In this document: in pieces, positions 9,660-18,491 of the stretch | Layout of the letters: each line of letters begins with the position of its first letter | How positions within the stretch are numbered: the stretch's first letter is position 1 | NCBI GenBank assembly: GCA_964552955.1 | Contig: CAZKIU010000009.1 | Span: 27,331-91,330, forward strand | Source: UBA1413 sp964552955 | Lineage (GTDB): Bacteria; Bacteroidota; Bacteroidia; Bacteroidales; Prolixibacteraceae | DNA: 64,000 nt | Direction of reading: 5' to 3' | The notes under the pieces: generated by a model | What the model was told of the DNA's origin: nothing | The model's database searches: none | The model's input: only the letters and a program-made list of their open reading frames with translations | Position numbers and translations under genes: made by a program

Positions 9660-10667
9660 ATGTCAAAGATAAAGATTGGTATCAACGGATTCGGGCGCAT
9701 CGGAAGATTGGTATTCCGGGTGGCCGTGGCAAAAGAGAACATTGAAGTGGTCGGTATCAACGACCTGCTGGATGTGGACTACATTGCCTACATGCTGAAG
9801 TACGACTCCACCCATGGTCCGTTCAAGGGGACTGTTGCCGTGGAAGATGGAATGCTGGTAGTCAACGGCAAGAAGATCAGGGTCACCCAGTGCACTGATC
9901 CGGCCCAGTTAAAATGGGATGAGGTAGGTGCTGAGTATGTGGTGGAAGCCACCGGTCTCTTCCTCGAAAAAGCCAAATGCCAGGCGCATCTCGACGCCGG
10001 TGCCAAGAAGGTAGTGATGTCGGCTCCCTCGAAAGACGACACCCCGATGTTTGTCATGGGGGTGAACCACACCACCTACACCAACGACATGGCCTTTGTA
10101 TCGAATGCCAGCTGTACCACCAACTGTCTGGCCCCTATCACCAAGGTGCTGCATGACAACTTCGGCATCGTCGAAGGGCTGATGACCACGGTACATGCCA
10201 CTACGGCCACCCAGAAAACCGTCGACGGTCCCTCGAAGAAGGACTGGAGAGGCGGTCGTGGTGCCGGGCAGAATATCATCCCCTCCTCCACCGGGGCAGC
10301 CAAAGCCGTGACCAAAGTCATTCCCGCCCTGAAGGGCAAATTGACCGGGATGGCCTTCCGCGTACCGACGCCCAACGTGTCGGTGGTGGACCTGACCTGC
10401 CGGCTTGAGAAAGCAGCCTCCTATGCCGAGATCTGCGCCGCCATGAAAAAGGCTTCCGAAGGAGAACTCAAAGGCATCCTCGGCTATACCGAAGACGCCG
10501 TGGTCTCCAACGACTTCCTGGGAGATCCCCGCACCTCCATTTTCGACGCCGGCGCCGGCATCGGCCTCAACGATAACTTCGTGAAAGTGGTCTCCTGGTA
10601 CGACAACGAATGGGGTTATTCCACAAAACTCGTGGAACTCATTGAATACATGAATTCCGTGAAGTAA
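9660..10667 (+). CDS. gap: Glyceraldehyde-3-phosphate dehydrogenase, type I
   Basis: Glycolytic enzyme oxidising and phosphorylating glyceraldehyde-3-phosphate to 1,3-bisphosphoglycerate with NAD+. 335 residues, full family length. Visible: NAD-binding GFGRIGR at 10-16, N34-D35 at the end of beta-2 (typical of NAD preference), the active-site motif SNASCTTNC with catalytic Cys152, and His179 in TTVHATT. Cytosolic. It stands alone, with its own upstream region and a strong terminator shared with the convergent MacB-type permease gene. Confidence 0.98.
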   Translation: MSKIKIGINGFGRIGRLVFRVAVAKENIEVVGINDLLDVDYIAYMLKYDSTHGPFKGTVAVEDGMLVVNGKKIRVTQCTDPAQLKWDEVGAEYVVEATGLFLEKAKCQAHLDAGAKKVVMSAPSKDDTPMFVMGVNHTTYTNDMAFVSNASCTTNCLAPITKVLHDNFGIVEGLMTTVHATTATQKTVDGPSKKDWRGGRGAGQNIIPSSTGAAKAVTKVIPALKGKLTGMAFRVPTPNVSVVDLTCRLEKAASYAEICAAMKKASEGELKGILGYTEDAVVSNDFLGDPRTSIFDAGAGIGLNDNFVKVVSWYDNEWGYSTKLVELIEYMNSVK

Positions 10668-10690
10668 ACCGGAATTTACTGAACATAATT

Positions 10691-10718
10691 AAAGGGGCGA
10701 GAATCGCCCCTTTTTTTA
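10691..10718. terminator. Bidirectional terminator after gap
   Basis: Stem AAAGGGGCGA, loop GAA, stem TCGCCCCTTT, followed by more T. It lies between the convergent gap and permease genes and overlaps the permease stop codon. Confidence 0.88.
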
Positions 10719-11963
10719 TTCGTAACGCAGGGCCTCGATAGGATCGAGCCTCGCCGCCCTTGTTGCCGGGTAATACCCTGAGACGATACCCACCAAAAAA
10801 CAGAGCAGGACCCCTGAGCCGATCCAGATCCAGGGGATGATGAAGGTGCTGCCGATGGCCATGGAGACCACATTGCCCATGGCAATACCCATCAGGATGC
10901 CTACGGCACCGCCCAACTGTCCGATGATAATGGCCTCGAGGAGAAACTGCTGTCTGATGGTCGAGGCTGTAGCTCCGATGGCTTTGCGGATCCCTATTTC
11001 ACGGGTGCGTTCCGTGACCGACACCAGCATGATATTCATCAGTCCCACTGCTGCCCCCAGAAGGGTGATGATTCCGATCAGGGTGGCCACCAGCGTGATG
11101 TTCCGGATATTATCAAGGAGGATCCGAACGATGTTGTCACTCTTATCGATATTGAAATCGGTCTCATCAGAGGGGGTAAGTCCCCTGATGGTTCTGAACT
11201 GGGCTTCAGCTTCCTGGATGGCACCGTCAAGCAGTTCGACGGAGGATGGTTTGACCTGGATATCGAAGCTCATGGCGGGGCGGGAGAAGCGGACCCGCGC
11301 GTTGGTGTATGGGATCAGACAGAGAAGGTCTCCCCCGGTGGCCAGTCCGCTGCTCTTGGACGCGAGGACACCGATGATCCGGTACTTGCCACTGCCAATG
11401 CTGATGATTTTGCCCTCAGGCTGTTCTCCTCCGGAGAAGAGAACCGTGGCCACACGCTGCCCGATCAGGGCGACATTCATGGCCCCGTCAATCTCCCCGG
11501 GCATGAAATTTCTTCCTCTTGACACCTCATACCCCGCCGTCGACAGGTAATGCTCATCGACGCCCCGCACGTCAACATTGGGATTGCTCCGCTGCGACCC
11601 ATATTTAAGGGTTCCCATACCGGTAGCATTGACCAGAACAGATACTTCGGCCGGGAAGGAGTATCGCTCCCTGAATTTCCTCGCCTGATAAAAAGAGATA
11701 TAGTTATAATTCCGGGTACGGTACTGCCGGTTCCCTACCTGGGCCCGCATCCCCCGGCTGGTCAGCGTGAACGTATTGGCCCCCATGAAGGTGAACTCCC
11801 GGGTGATGGACTTCCGGATTGAATCAATGGCCGTGAGGATCCCCACCAGGGCGGAGATGCCCACCGCTATGATCAGCACCGTCAACACCGACCGTAAAAG
11901 GTTGGACCGGACCGACCCCACCGATACCCTGATATTCTCAGCCAGAAACGCTACTGCCTTCAT
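10716..11963 (-). CDS. MacB/FtsX-family ABC transporter permease
   Basis: 415 residues with the MacB layout: one N-terminal membrane segment (about 20-45), a large periplasmic MacB_PCD-type domain (about 46-280, containing ALIGQRVA and SFDIQVKPSS), then three C-terminal membrane segments (about 285-310, 335-360, 375-400) in an FtsX domain with the EIGIRKAIGA motif. It should be the membrane part of a tripartite or lipoprotein/peptide exporter. No ATPase or periplasmic adaptor gene is adjacent in this window, so the ATP-binding partner must be encoded elsewhere. A perfect reverse-strand -7 element lies at 11997-12004. Confidence 0.9.
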   Translation of the reverse strand: MKAVAFLAENIRVSVGSVRSNLLRSVLTVLIIAVGISALVGILTAIDSIRKSITREFTFMGANTFTLTSRGMRAQVGNRQYRTRNYNYISFYQARKFRERYSFPAEVSVLVNATGMGTLKYGSQRSNPNVDVRGVDEHYLSTAGYEVSRGRNFMPGEIDGAMNVALIGQRVATVLFSGGEQPEGKIISIGSGKYRIIGVLASKSSGLATGGDLLCLIPYTNARVRFSRPAMSFDIQVKPSSVELLDGAIQEAEAQFRTIRGLTPSDETDFNIDKSDNIVRILLDNIRNITLVATLIGIITLLGAAVGLMNIMLVSVTERTREIGIRKAIGATASTIRQQFLLEAIIIGQLGGAVGILMGIAMGNVVSMAIGSTFIIPWIWIGSGVLLCFLVGIVSGYYPATRAARLDPIEALRYE

Positions 11964-11996
11964 CTCTTTTTTTGCTTTCGCGGAATCCTCTTCCTA

Positions 11997-12004
11997 CAAA
12001 GTTA
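11997..12004 (-). promoter_or_regulatory. -7 element of the MacB-type permease gene
   Basis: Reverse strand TAACTTTG, a perfect TAnnTTTG, 34 bases upstream of the ATG at 11963. A -33 TTG at ideal spacing is not seen. The rest of the 11964-12306 gap is AT-rich, with the promoter of the next gene at its right end. Confidence 0.5.
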
Positions 12005-12252
12005 AGCTTCCTTTTTCAATAAGTGGCACATCCTCAGGATATAAAACCTGCACCACCGGACCTCTTTTTTCACCCGGAAGATTTAACATTTTTTACCATT
12101 CTCTCATTAATGCCGGAATGTTCATAATACAATAAAGATATAATTATGCTAACTCTTCATTTTGAATCCCTTATACCCCTTTCACCGGGCCCCGCGAGCA
12201 CCGTAAAAGAAATCCTTTCGAGCTTTTGCGACCTTAAACTACTTTTGATCTG

Positions 12253-12284
12253 TTGCAAATTCAATAAAAACCTTTATAAATTTG
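12253..12284 (+). promoter_or_regulatory. Promoter of the pRiA4b ORF-3-like gene
   Basis: TTG at 12253-12255, 21 bases, then TAAATTTG at 12277-12284, a perfect -7 element. The start codon at 12307 follows 22 bases later. Confidence 0.6.
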
Positions 12285-12306
12285 ATCTTGGAAAAAACAG
12301 CGGCTT

Positions 12307-12825
12307 ATGATTTATCAGTTCAGGTGCTATTGTTCGGAGAAGCGTCCTTTTCTTCTGGAGATAGGAGCTGATGCCCGTCACTCCTTTCTGGAGCTGCACC
12401 AGTTACTGCAATCGGCCCTGAGATTTCACAACCATCAGCTGGCTTCTTTTTTCATTCCCCCGGCACAAGGCCGCAAACACGTTGAGATTTCGCTGCATGA
12501 CGGTCCTGACCGCCCGGCCATGCTCTCTATGCGGAACACCCCTATCGGCAGGGGGCTCCATCCTTCGGTCAGGTCTTTCCGTTACGTTTTCGATCTGATC
12601 AGTGACCGTTATATACAAATAGAATTAACCGGAACTATTATGGAAAACAATCTGATGGAACCTGTAGTGAGTCTCCAGCGGGGTGAAAATCCCGTGCAGG
12701 TGCTGGATGAAGTGATGACTGCCGAATTGCCGGAAGTACGGAAATCTTCCGCGGCAGACGCCGATTTTGGCATCCTTACCGACTACTATGAGGTCTTCGG
12801 AGAGATGGAAGAGCTGGTCCGCTGA
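12307..12825 (+). CDS. pRiA4b ORF-3-like (IS1096 TnpR-type) protein
   Basis: 172 residues, cytosolic. The opening strand MIYQFRCYC, the helix with FLELHQLLQSAL, then a beta-rich middle fit the plasmid pRiA4b ORF-3-like fold. Despite the family name no transposase or mobile element is present. From general knowledge, chromosomal copies of this family beside miaA are common in Bacteroidota, and this gene is followed by miaA here. The C-terminal third is acidic. It has its own promoter and a strong terminator immediately downstream, so it is probably monocistronic. Its molecular role is unknown. Confidence 0.72.
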   Translation: MIYQFRCYCSEKRPFLLEIGADARHSFLELHQLLQSALRFHNHQLASFFIPPAQGRKHVEISLHDGPDRPAMLSMRNTPIGRGLHPSVRSFRYVFDLISDRYIQIELTGTIMENNLMEPVVSLQRGENPVQVLDEVMTAELPEVRKSSAADADFGILTDYYEVFGEMEELVR

Positions 12826-12861
12826 ACCCGGAACTTCCGTTTTCTCTGATAAAGGGACTTA

Positions 12862-12895
12862 CTGTTCGGGGCTAACCCCGGACAGTTTTTTTTTT
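12862..12895 (+). terminator. Rho-independent terminator
   Basis: Stem CTGTTCGGGG, loop CTAA, stem CCCCGGACAG (one G-T pair), followed by ten T. It separates the pRiA4b-like gene from miaA. Confidence 0.92.
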
Positions 12896-12937
12896 GTAGC
12901 GATCCCTGCTATCTTTATCCCCGAACTGAAAGTTACC

Positions 12938-13855
12938 ATGATGGAACCCACCCTGCTGATCATTACCGGTCCGACCGGAGTAGGTAAAACAGACCTCAGT
13001 ATTGACGTGGCCCGTCATTTCGGTACCGTCATCCTTTCAGCCGACTCCCGCCAGATGTACCGGGAGATGGAGATTGGCACGGCACGCCCTTCACCCTCAC
13101 AACTCCAGGCGGTCCCTCATTATTTCATCGGACATCTTTCCATACATGACTATTACAATGCCAGCCGCTATGAAACCGAAGTCCTGGCCCTGCTCCATCA
13201 ACTGTTTCAGCACCATCCGCTGGTGGTGATGACCGGTGGCTCCATGCTTTATATCGATGCCGTCAGAAAGGGCATTGATGACCTCCCTACCGTTGACCCG
13301 GCCATCAGACAGAAGCTCCTTGACCAGTACCACACTGAAGGTATTGAAAATCTGCGCCTTTCATTGCAACAACTCGATCCGGCCTATTACCAGCGGGTAG
13401 ACCTGCAGAACCCCAAGAGGATCCTGCATGCCCTCGAAATCTGTCTGATGACCGGCAAACCCTATTCCTCCCTCCTCACCCGCCAAACCCGGGAAAGAGA
13501 CTTCCGCATCCTGACCTTTTGCCTCAACCTGGAGCGGGAAGCGCTTTACACCAGAATCAACCGGCGGGTGGATCTGATGGTCGAATCGGGCCTCGAAGAA
13601 GAGGCCCGCAGGCTCTACCCGCTGCGCCACCTTAATGCACTCCATACCGTAGGCTACAGGGAGTGGTTTTCCTATTTTGACGGCAAGGGCACCCGTGACT
13701 CCACCATCGAAGAGATCAAATCCAATACCCGGCGTTATGCCCGCAAACAGCTGACCTGGTTCCGCAAAGACCCTGATGTACATTGGTTTGACATGGCCCG
13801 GGAAGCTGACTTCGCTGACCTCCTTAAAGAACAACTGGCCGCCGGGGGGCAATAA
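12938..13855 (+). CDS. miaA: tRNA dimethylallyltransferase
   Basis: Transfers a dimethylallyl group to N6 of A37 in tRNAs reading UNN codons. 305 residues from the ATG at 12938 (a second ATG follows directly at 12941). Walker A GPTGVGKT at 11-18, the substrate motif SADSRQMYREM at 34-44, and TGGSMLY at about 99-105 are diagnostic. The same frame extends upstream to 12767, but that extension overlaps the previous gene and its terminator and is not part of the protein. The next gene starts about 50 bases downstream. Confidence 0.96.
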   Translation: MMEPTLLIITGPTGVGKTDLSIDVARHFGTVILSADSRQMYREMEIGTARPSPSQLQAVPHYFIGHLSIHDYYNASRYETEVLALLHQLFQHHPLVVMTGGSMLYIDAVRKGIDDLPTVDPAIRQKLLDQYHTEGIENLRLSLQQLDPAYYQRVDLQNPKRILHALEICLMTGKPYSSLLTRQTRERDFRILTFCLNLEREALYTRINRRVDLMVESGLEEEARRLYPLRHLNALHTVGYREWFSYFDGKGTRDSTIEEIKSNTRRYARKQLTWFRKDPDVHWFDMAREADFADLLKEQLAAGGQ

Positions 13856-13906
13856 TGTGAAAGCTTCCTCCCGTGGTAAGGAATCATTCGTTAAATTCGT
13901 CCCCTG

Positions 13907-15076
13907 ATGGAAAATCAGAAACATATGAGGATTGTCATCCTGGGGCCAGCCCATCCTTACCGGGGGGGTATTGCTGCCCTCAATGAGCGCCTGGCCCTGG
14001 AATGGCAGAAAGAAGGCCATGAGGTAACACTGTTCACCTTCACCCTTCAATATCCCGGGTTTCTATTCCCGGGCACCAGCCAGCTGACCAGTGATCCCGC
14101 TCCACGGGGGTTAAAAATTCTCCGAAGGATCAATAGTGTCAACCCATTGACCTGGATCACAACGGCCCGGTCCATCCGGAAAATGAATCCTGACCTGGTG
14201 ATGGTCCGTTTCTGGATTCCGTTTATAGGGCCCTCACTGGGATCGATAGCCCGTATCAGCCGGTGGCACCGTCAGACCCGGGTCATCGGTTTGGCCGACA
14301 ATATCATTCCGCATGAAAAAAAACCGGGCGACCGCCTGCTGACCTCCTGGTTCATCCGTTCCTGCCATGCCATGGTCGTCATGTCGGAGAGTGTCCTGGC
14401 CGACCTGGACACTTTTAACCCGAAGATCCCCCGCCGTTACGGGCCCCACCCTGTCTACGACCACTACGGCTCGATTTTCTCCCGCGAGGAAGCCCTGACC
14501 CGCCTGGGCCTTTCCGGAGCATACCGCTATATGCTTTTCTTCGGACTGGTGCGCGATTACAAGGGCCTCGACCTGATCCTTGAAGCTATGGCGTCTGCTG
14601 ACCTCCGCGATCTCCCCGTAAAACTGATCGTGGCCGGGGAGTTTTATGCCAATGAAGAGATGTACCGGAAAATGGTGGCCGAGGCCCACCTCCAGGAAAA
14701 GGTGATTTTTCATAACCGCTATATTCCCAACCAGGAGGTCGAGAACTATTTCAATGCAGCGGACATCGTGGTACAACCCTATAAAAGTGCCACTCAAAGC
14801 GGGGTGACCCAGATCGCCTACCATTTTGGCAAACCGATGCTGGTCACCCGGGTAGGGGGACTGGCGGAAATCGTAGCCCACGGCCGGTCGGGATATGTAT
14901 GCCCGCCGAATCCGGAAGCCATTGCTTCTTCTCTGGCCGACTTCTTCCTCCACCACCGGAAGGAAGCCTTTGAACAGGGAGTGGCCGCCGACCGGCAACG
15001 TTTTTCGTGGGACCGCTTTACCCGTCTATTTTATGAATTGATGGAGGATGAGGGAGATGAACACCTCAAAGGTTAA
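13907..15076 (+). CDS. Glycosyltransferase family 4 (GT-B fold)
   Basis: 389 residues. The N-terminal domain begins RIVILGPAHPYRGGIA with the glycine-rich loop typical of GT4; the C-terminal domain has the nucleotide-sugar site VTRVGGLAEIVAHGRSG and a conserved Glu. No signal peptide or clear membrane span, so it should be a cytosolic or membrane-associated transferase for surface glycan or lipid. A second in-frame ATG at 13925 directly precedes RIVIL and may be the true start: a weak -7-like TAAATTCG at 13892-13899 would place transcription almost at 13907. It overlaps the upstream part of the next frame, which points to an operon with the phosphatase and Rel/Spo genes. Confidence 0.88.
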   Translation: MENQKHMRIVILGPAHPYRGGIAALNERLALEWQKEGHEVTLFTFTLQYPGFLFPGTSQLTSDPAPRGLKILRRINSVNPLTWITTARSIRKMNPDLVMVRFWIPFIGPSLGSIARISRWHRQTRVIGLADNIIPHEKKPGDRLLTSWFIRSCHAMVVMSESVLADLDTFNPKIPRRYGPHPVYDHYGSIFSREEALTRLGLSGAYRYMLFFGLVRDYKGLDLILEAMASADLRDLPVKLIVAGEFYANEEMYRKMVAEAHLQEKVIFHNRYIPNQEVENYFNAADIVVQPYKSATQSGVTQIAYHFGKPMLVTRVGGLAEIVAHGRSGYVCPPNPEAIASSLADFFLHHRKEAFEQGVAADRQRFSWDRFTRLFYELMEDEGDEHLKG

Positions 15077-15134
15077 TCCGCTTCCCGGAATACCCCCTGA
15101 AGAACGGTCGGGCTGCTCTCCCGGGGGTACTGCC

Positions 15135-15656
15135 ATGACCACCAAAGCCCTCTTTCTCGACCGCGACGGCACCATCAATGTCGAAAAACACTACCTCTGG
15201 CGTGTGGAGGATTTTGAATTCCGCGAGGGCATTTTTCAACTCACTGGTGAGTATTACACCAAAGGTTATCTTATTTTTGTCATTACCAATCAGGCAGGTA
15301 TTGCCAGGGGGAAGTATACCGAAGAAGATCTCGGAGTGCTCCACCGGTGGATGACGCAACAATTCAGGAACAGAGGAATCCTGATAACAGAAATCGCTTA
15401 CTGTCCGCACCATCCTGATGTAACTGGGGCGTGCGAATGCCGTAAACCCAGGCCGGGGATGATCCTCCGGCTGCTGGAAAAATACGGGGTCGATGCCGGG
15501 GCTTCCCTCCTGGTGGGGGACAAGATGAGCGATATCATGGCCGGCCTCAGTGCCGGTATTGGCACCAACTGGCTGGTGAAGGAAACAGGTAAGGTATCCA
15601 AAGAACATGTCACTGTTTACGAAAGCGGAAATACGGCAGATCAACGACTGTTATGA
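15135..15656 (+). CDS. HAD-family phosphatase, GmhB-like (heptose/histidinol phosphate type)
   Basis: 173 residues from the ATG at 15135; an in-frame ATG at 15048 would add 29 non-conserved residues overlapping the previous gene. HAD motif I is D9-R-D11-GT, motif II the TNQAGIARG loop at 51-59, and the acidic motif IV is in LVGDKMSD. Cys90, His92, Cys100 and Cys102 form the zinc loop typical of GmhB and the HisB N-terminal domain. GmhB removes the C7 phosphate from heptose-1,7-bisphosphate for LPS core synthesis. The neighbouring glycosyltransferase fits an envelope role, but no other heptose genes are in view. The 3' end overlaps the Rel/Spo gene by 50 bases. Confidence 0.85.
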   Translation: MTTKALFLDRDGTINVEKHYLWRVEDFEFREGIFQLTGEYYTKGYLIFVITNQAGIARGKYTEEDLGVLHRWMTQQFRNRGILITEIAYCPHHPDVTGACECRKPRPGMILRLLEKYGVDAGASLLVGDKMSDIMAGLSAGIGTNWLVKETGKVSKEHVTVYESGNTADQRLL

Positions 15657-17841
15657 CGACCTGAAACGGGAAATCGTCAAACGGTTTGACAATGAGCGGA
15701 TGGAAAAGGTCGAGAAGGCCTTTATCTTTGCCAATGCCGCCCATGATGGGGTCCGCCGCAAATCGGGAGAACCCTATATCATCCATCCCATTGCCGTGGC
15801 CACCGTCGTGGCCCGTGACCTGGGCCTGGGGGCCACCTCGGTCATCGCGGCCATCCTTCATGATGTGGTCGAAGATACCGATTATACCGTCGAAGATATA
15901 CGCAACCTCTTCGGAGAGAACGTCTCCCGCATCGTGGACGGCCTCACGAAACTGTCAGGCGAAATGGATACCCGCCAGGCACTGACCCTGAAAAAGATGC
16001 TGATGACCCTCTCCGACGACGTGCGGGTCATCCTGATTAAGCTGGCCGACAGACTTCATAACATGAGGACCCTGGAATCGCTGCGCCCCTTGAAACAACT
16101 TAAAGTAGCGAGTGAAACCCTTTACCTCTATGCGCCCCTGGCCCACCGTCTCGGGTTGTACGCCATCAAAAACGAACTGGAAGAACTCAGCTTCAAATTC
16201 AAGCACCCCGAGGATTACAACCACCTCCTGTACCAGCTCCACGACCAGGAGGAGAAACGGAATTACCTGGTCAATGAGTTCATCGCCCCCATCCGGCAGC
16301 GGTTGGCCGATGAAGGGATTGAGTGTACGGTGACCCACCGGCTCAAGTCGATGTTTTCGATTTGGACCAAGATGCACACCAAGGGGGTCACCTTCGATGA
16401 GGTATATGACTTACTGGCCATCCGGATCATTCTCAAGGCCAAGCCAGGGATCTCCGAAAAACGGCAGTGTTTTGAGGTGCTCTCCCTGGTCACCGACATC
16501 TACCCGCCCAAGCCCGACCGGATCCGCGACTGGATCACCATGCCCCGCGCCAACGGATACGAGTCGCTCCATGTCACCGTCATGGGGCCCCAGGGGAAAT
16601 GGGTGGAAGTCCAAATCCGTACCGAGAGAATGGACCAGATTGCCGAATACGGTTTCGCCGCCCATTACCGTTACAAGGATGCGGCCACTACCGAAAATGA
16701 ACTCGACCGGTGGATTGAAAGAATCCGCGACCACCTGGCCAACTCGGAGTATGATGCCTTTGAATTTCTCGACGAATTCAAACTCGACCTCTTCGCCTCC
16801 GATATCGTGGTCTTCACCCCCAAGGGGAAAACCATCAAGCTGCCCAAGAATTCCACGGTCATCGATGTGGCCTATGAGATCCATACCAATCTGGGAGACA
16901 AATGCATCGGCGCCAAGATCAACCAGAAACTGGTGCCCCCGTCGCATACTCTTCAAAACGGCGACCAGGTGGAAATCCTCACTTCCGAAAACCAGATTCC
17001 CCAGCAGGGTTGGCTCACTTATGCCACCACGGCCAAAGCCCGCAGCAAAATAAAAGATGCCCTGCGCAACGAAAACCACCGCCACCTCGAAAAAGGACGC
17101 GAGATGGTGGAAGAGGCCATCCGCCAGCACAACGCTCCCCTGGTGGCCAATACCCTGCGTAAAATCGTAGCCCACTACAACATGAACAACAAGGAACAAC
17201 TCTATTCCGAAGTGGGCATGGGCGTCATCAATCTCAATGATATCGGCAGTGTACTTTCCCAAAAATCAAAGAATAAGTTCATCAAATACTGGAACATCAC
17301 CCTCCGGGGGAAAGGGAAGGCCACGGAAAGCATCACAGAGGAGGAGCCCCAGGAAGAACCCTCCCAAAAAATTGATAAACTAAAGCCTTTCCTGCTTAAG
17401 GAGAGCCCCGACAAGGTTTCATACTCCCTGGCCAAATGCTGCAATCCCATTCCCGGCGACGACGTCATCGGATATATCAGTTCGGGCGACCATGTCATGA
17501 TCCACAAGAAAAGCTGTCCAAAAGCCGAGAAACTGGTGGCCAGCCAGGCCCATATGATCATTGCTGCCGAGTGGACCAAATTTAGAAAACTCTCCTACCT
17601 TACCCGGCTTAACCTATCAGGATTCGACCGGATCGGACTGGTCAATGACATCACCACCATCATCTCCAAGCTCCACAGCATCAACATGCGATCGGTCAAA
17701 TTCGACACCCACGAAGGCCTGTTCGAAGGCGACCTCTTCCTCTATATCCATAATACCGAAGACCTCCAGACCCTTATTGGCGAACTGGGCAAAATTAAGG
17801 GCATCGACAAGGTCACCCGCGTGGAAAACCTCAGCGACTGA
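15607..17841 (+). CDS. Bifunctional (p)ppGpp synthetase/hydrolase, RelA/SpoT family
   Basis: 744 residues with the full long-RSH layout. The HD hydrolase domain contains H46-D47 and the ILHDVVED motif (HD at 85-86). The synthetase domain has RANGYESLH near 315-320. A TGS domain spans about 398-460, followed by a helical linker and Cys-containing conserved region (KCCNPIPGD), then an ACT domain at about 670-740. The presence of both the HD motif and the synthetase motif suggests it makes and degrades (p)ppGpp. The ATG at 15607 lies inside the preceding phosphatase gene (50-base overlap), which implies co-transcription and possibly translational coupling. Confidence 0.96.
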   Translation: MSLFTKAEIRQINDCYDDLKREIVKRFDNERMEKVEKAFIFANAAHDGVRRKSGEPYIIHPIAVATVVARDLGLGATSVIAAILHDVVEDTDYTVEDIRNLFGENVSRIVDGLTKLSGEMDTRQALTLKKMLMTLSDDVRVILIKLADRLHNMRTLESLRPLKQLKVASETLYLYAPLAHRLGLYAIKNELEELSFKFKHPEDYNHLLYQLHDQEEKRNYLVNEFIAPIRQRLADEGIECTVTHRLKSMFSIWTKMHTKGVTFDEVYDLLAIRIILKAKPGISEKRQCFEVLSLVTDIYPPKPDRIRDWITMPRANGYESLHVTVMGPQGKWVEVQIRTERMDQIAEYGFAAHYRYKDAATTENELDRWIERIRDHLANSEYDAFEFLDEFKLDLFASDIVVFTPKGKTIKLPKNSTVIDVAYEIHTNLGDKCIGAKINQKLVPPSHTLQNGDQVEILTSENQIPQQGWLTYATTAKARSKIKDALRNENHRHLEKGREMVEEAIRQHNAPLVANTLRKIVAHYNMNNKEQLYSEVGMGVINLNDIGSVLSQKSKNKFIKYWNITLRGKGKATESITEEEPQEEPSQKIDKLKPFLLKESPDKVSYSLAKCCNPIPGDDVIGYISSGDHVMIHKKSCPKAEKLVASQAHMIIAAEWTKFRKLSYLTRLNLSGFDRIGLVNDITTIISKLHSINMRSVKFDTHEGLFEGDLFLYIHNTEDLQTLIGELGKIKGIDKVTRVENLSD

Positions 17842-17844
17842 GAA

Positions 17845-17874
17845 TTGACGGATTCAAAATTTATTCTACATTTG
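17845..17874 (+). promoter_or_regulatory. Promoter of the Fur-like gene
   Basis: TTG at 17845-17847, 19 bases, then TACATTTG at 17867-17874. Both halves match the Bacteroidota consensus at the expected spacing, making this the cleanest promoter in the window. It lies just after the Rel/Spo stop codon. Confidence 0.75.
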
Positions 17875-17900
17875 GGATATTATTTAAAATTGGTTTAAGT

Positions 17901-18344
17901 ATGAATAGCCAGAAAACCAGGGAAACCGTCAGGACCATGTTTACAGAATATCTGGAATCAAGGGGTCACAGAAAAACCCCGGAAAGGTTTGCCATTGTAG
18001 ATGAGATCTATTCACGCGAGGGCCATTTTGATGTTGAGTCGCTCTACATCTCGATGAAGAACAAGAATTACCGGGTCAGCAGGGCCACGCTCTACAATAC
18101 GATAGAGTTGCTCCTTGACTGCAAGCTGTTGGTTAAACATCAGTTCGGGAAAAACATTGCCCAGTTTGAAAAAGCCTTTGCCAACCTGCAGCATGACCAT
18201 TTAATAGACATGACCACCGGGCAGGTGGTAGAGTTTCATGATCCCCGCATCAGGGAAATCATTGAAGAGGCCTGTCACAGGAACAATTTCAGGTTATCAC
18301 ACCATTCGCTTTACATTTACGGCCATCAGGAGAAAAAACGGTAA
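17901..18344 (+). CDS. Fur-family transcriptional regulator
   Basis: 147 residues: N-terminal winged helix (residues about 10-85, with GHRKTPERFAIVDEIY and the recognition region SRATLYNTIELL) and a C-terminal dimerisation domain with the QHDHLI metal motif. The CxxC pairs of classical Fur/Zur proteins are absent: the usual CxxCG after HxHLI is replaced by DMTTG. The protein therefore probably lacks the structural zinc site, while the regulatory His/Asp/Glu ligands may remain. Which metal or peroxide signal it senses cannot be told. It has its own strong promoter and no obvious Fur box in view. Confidence 0.92.
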   Translation: MNSQKTRETVRTMFTEYLESRGHRKTPERFAIVDEIYSREGHFDVESLYISMKNKNYRVSRATLYNTIELLLDCKLLVKHQFGKNIAQFEKAFANLQHDHLIDMTTGQVVEFHDPRIREIIEEACHRNNFRLSHHSLYIYGHQEKKR

Positions 18345-18491
18345 TATCCCCCTTAAAAATTACTACCTTAGCTGCTTCGTTGTAGTTTTCATGAGCGTAT
18401 CAGCACGGTTCCGCCGGGAATGCCCGTTGGAAATCAAGGCATGAGGATTACAGGTTTCGCTATGTCATTCACATTAACGCTATAATGAAGT

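Noticed and set aside
12307..12825. Mobile element suggested by the IS1096/pRiA4b family name
   Set aside because: No transposase, inverted ends or target duplication; the gene is a stable-looking neighbour of miaA.
12767..12937. Longer N-terminus for miaA
   Set aside because: The extension overlaps the upstream gene and its terminator hairpin and lacks family similarity; the P-loop lies right after the ATG at 12938.
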